A stretch of DNA of 20,347 nt from Paulinella micropora (Eukaryota > Cercozoa > Imbricatea > Euglyphida): the NCBI GenBank assembly GCA_009731375.1, contig BJOX01000144.1, positions 54,620-74,966 on the forward strand, written 5' to 3'. The first letter of the stretch is position 1; each line of letters starts with the position of its first letter. Both the position numbers and the translations under genes were made by a program. The notes under the pieces are model-generated. The model searched no databases. It saw only the letters and a list, made by a program, of their open reading frames with translations, and was not told the DNA's origin. Of the stretch, positions 18,471-20,347 are shown piece by piece.

Positions 18471-18617
18471 TCGGCCGTTCTGAGTGAGCACTCCCGGCTA
18501 AGGGAGATTTTGTCTGAGCCTCCTCTTCTTCTTCTTCTTCTTCTTGTTCTTCTTGTTCTTGTTCTTCTTCTTCTTCACCGTTCTCTTTTTCCTCCTCGCC
18601 CTTGTCCTCACCGTCTC
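18471..18617. repeat. Unique spacer and CTT-rich pyrimidine tract
   Basis: Unique 18471-18520, then TTC/CTT triplets with GTT variants (18524-18577) and a pyrimidine-rich flank to the start of the GA array. Confidence 0.8.
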
Positions 18618-18618
18618 C

Positions 18619-18694
<76 letters not shown>

Positions 18695-18714
18695 TAGAGA
18701 GAGANNNNNNNNNN
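18618..18714. repeat. GA dinucleotide array and 10-N gap
   Basis: About 35 GA units, a short GATA piece, then ten Ns at 18705-18714. Array length is therefore uncertain. Confidence 0.95.
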
Positions 18715-18887
18715 GATAGATGAATGGATAGATAGATAGATACCTTCTCCTTCATTCTCACTCTCCCATCCGCCAGCTGGCAACAACACCTCGTCCCAAC
18801 CCTCAACATGCACACCTGGATAGATAGGAAGATAGGATACATAGGTAGGTAGAAGGGTAGGCGTTTCTCACAGTGCAGACCAACCAG
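18715..18887. repeat. Spacer copy 1 of the TCCCATCCGCC family with GATA
   Basis: The block contains TCCCATCCGCCAGCTGGC (about 18764), AACAACACCT and then TGGATAGATAGGAAG and GATACATAGGTAGGTAG. A related block at 19102-19197 shares the same order. Confidence 0.75.
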
Positions 18888-19101
<214 letters not shown>

Positions 19102-19197
19102 CCCATCCGCCCGCCGATAACAACACCTACTTCCATCCCTCGCCAAGTTCAAAATTGACATCTGGATAGATAGAAAGGTACGATACGTAGGTAGGTA
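19102..19197. repeat. Spacer copy 2 of the TCCCATCCGCC family
   Basis: TCCCATCCGCCCGCCGAT, AACAACACCT, then TGGATAGATAGAAAGG and GATACGTAGGTAGGTAG, matching the spacer in 18715-18887 with substitutions and an indel of about 10 bases in the middle. Confidence 0.75.
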
Positions 19198-19405
19198 GGT
19201 AGGTAGGTAGGTAGGTAGGCAGGTAGGTAGGTAGGTAGGTAGGTAGGTAGGTAGGTAGGTAGATAGATTGATAGACAGACAAATAGATAGATAGATAGAT
19301 AGACAGACAAATAGATAGATAGATAGATAGATAGGTAGATAGATAGATAGATAGATAGACACACAGATAGATAGATAGATAGATAGATAGGTAGATAGAT
19401 AGATA
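19198..19405. repeat. GGTA then GATA/GACA array
   Basis: Pure GGTA (to about 19261) changes to GATA with repeated GACAGACAAATA and CACA interruptions. Confidence 0.96.
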
Positions 19406-19411
19406 CTCACT

Positions 19412-19869
19412 TTATCATACATACATACATACATATGTACATACATACATACATACATACATACAAACGCACATACATACATACATACGTACATACATAC
19501 ATACATACATACATACATACATGCATGCATGCATGCAAGCATACATACATAAATACATACATACACATACATACATACATGTATGCATGAATACATACAT
19601 ACATACATACATACATACATACATACATACATACATACATACATACAGACATACATACATACATACATACATACATGCATGCATACATACATACATACAT
19701 GCATACATACATACATACATACATACATACATACATACATACATGCATGCATGCATGCATGCATGCATGCATACATACATACATACATACATACATACAT
19801 ACATACATACATACATACATACATACAACATACATACATACATACATACATACATACATACATACATAC
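19412..19869. repeat. CATA microsatellite with TGCA blocks
   Basis: CATA units with clustered TGCA blocks (19522-19537, 19743-19771) and isolated CAAA, CAGA and TACG variants. Reading frames are artefacts. Confidence 0.97.
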
Positions 19870-20036
19870 CCGCAGTCAATGTCTCTTCATCCGTGCGGCC
19901 CGGTTCGTCTGTCTGATGTAACATATTGTTCATTTTTTCCTTTTTCGCGCATATCAGCGCGCGGATGGCCCGGTCGAGTCCGGACAGGAGGAAAAAGGCA
20001 ATGAAGGGGATCCGGCCTGACCAAGCCAAGAGGAGC

Positions 20037-20038
<2 letters not shown>
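19870..20038. other. Unique sequence, no recognised gene
   Basis: Mixed sequence with GCGC-rich words (GCGCATATCAGCGCGCGG) and GGATCCGGCCTGACCAAGCC. No gene, RNA or repeat partner was found in the window. Confidence 0.5.
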
Positions 20039-20073
<35 letters not shown>

Positions 20074-20114
20074 AGGAAGGGAGAGAGGGTGTGTAGTTGT
20101 GTGTGTGCGCGCGC

Positions 20115-20179
<65 letters not shown>

Positions 20180-20216
20180 GGCGTAGTTATAGGGCGTAGT
20201 TGTGCGTGTGTGTGTA

Positions 20217-20259
<43 letters not shown>

Positions 20260-20285
20260 GGGAGGGAGGGATAGAGGGGCATAGT

Positions 20286-20347
<62 letters not shown>
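20039..20347. repeat. GA/GT composite array, three units
   Basis: Three tandem units alternate GA dinucleotides, a short G/A-rich core containing GTAGTTGTG or CATAGTTGTG, and GT dinucleotides. Cores lie at about 20068-20105, 20177-20205 and 20260-20292. A GCGCGCGC patch occurs at 20107-20117. The array continues beyond the window. Confidence 0.9.

Overview
This is a piece of a eukaryotic nuclear genome and is mostly non-coding. Four things point to a eukaryote: a gene remnant interrupted by two GT-AG introns, a tRNA-derived SINE-like copy with polymerase III boxes, terminal-inverted-repeat elements flanked by TA, and an LTR-like segment after a purine tract. The clade cannot be fixed from the sequence; a protist, an alga or an invertebrate all fit. 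By eye, well over half of the window is microsatellite. The long reading frames in the arrays (poly YLSI, YIHT, VCMY, NQSI and similar) are artefacts of tetranucleotide repeats that lack stop codons on one strand. There are four runs of N: 311-626, 3706-3715, 18222-18231 and 18705-18714.

Layout. Bases 1-6180 are the gene-like and transposon-like part. They hold two near-identical copies of a 273-bp TA-flanked MITE (627-893, cut by a gap, and 4388-4660, complete). On the minus strand at 1943-3328 lies a decayed DNA N4/N6-methyltransferase-like gene of the beta class. A plus-strand open frame at 3243-3665 overlaps its 5' end. A degenerate retroelement 3' end and LTR follow at about 3716-5240, with the second MITE inserted in the LTR. 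Four copies of a TTTATGCATAAA palindrome lie inside the introns of the methyltransferase remnant and just past its stop.

Bases 6182-20347 are a mosaic of microsatellites (CATA, CTAC, AAGC, CAAAGCAAG, TCAA, TGAA, GTA, TAA, GATA, GGTA, ACTT, GA, GT, CT) separated by short unique spacers. Many spacers are duplicated families that alternate with the simple repeats, making composite higher-order arrays: four-copy and six-copy spacers in the ACTT zone (11818-12886), a five-copy spacer (12887-13490), spacers of 39 and about 115 bp (13547-14670), a perfect 73-bp repeat flanking 473 bp of unique sequence (14726-15344), and a spacer of about 95 bp in nine copies (15645-17645). Where neighbouring zones meet, related spacers carry different microsatellites. 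Whole spacer-plus-array units therefore appear to have been duplicated, while the simple repeat was replaced or re-expanded.

I found no intact, confidently functional protein gene. The items of most interest are the intron-bearing bacterial-type methyltransferase remnant with its palindromes, and the composite spacer/microsatellite architecture.
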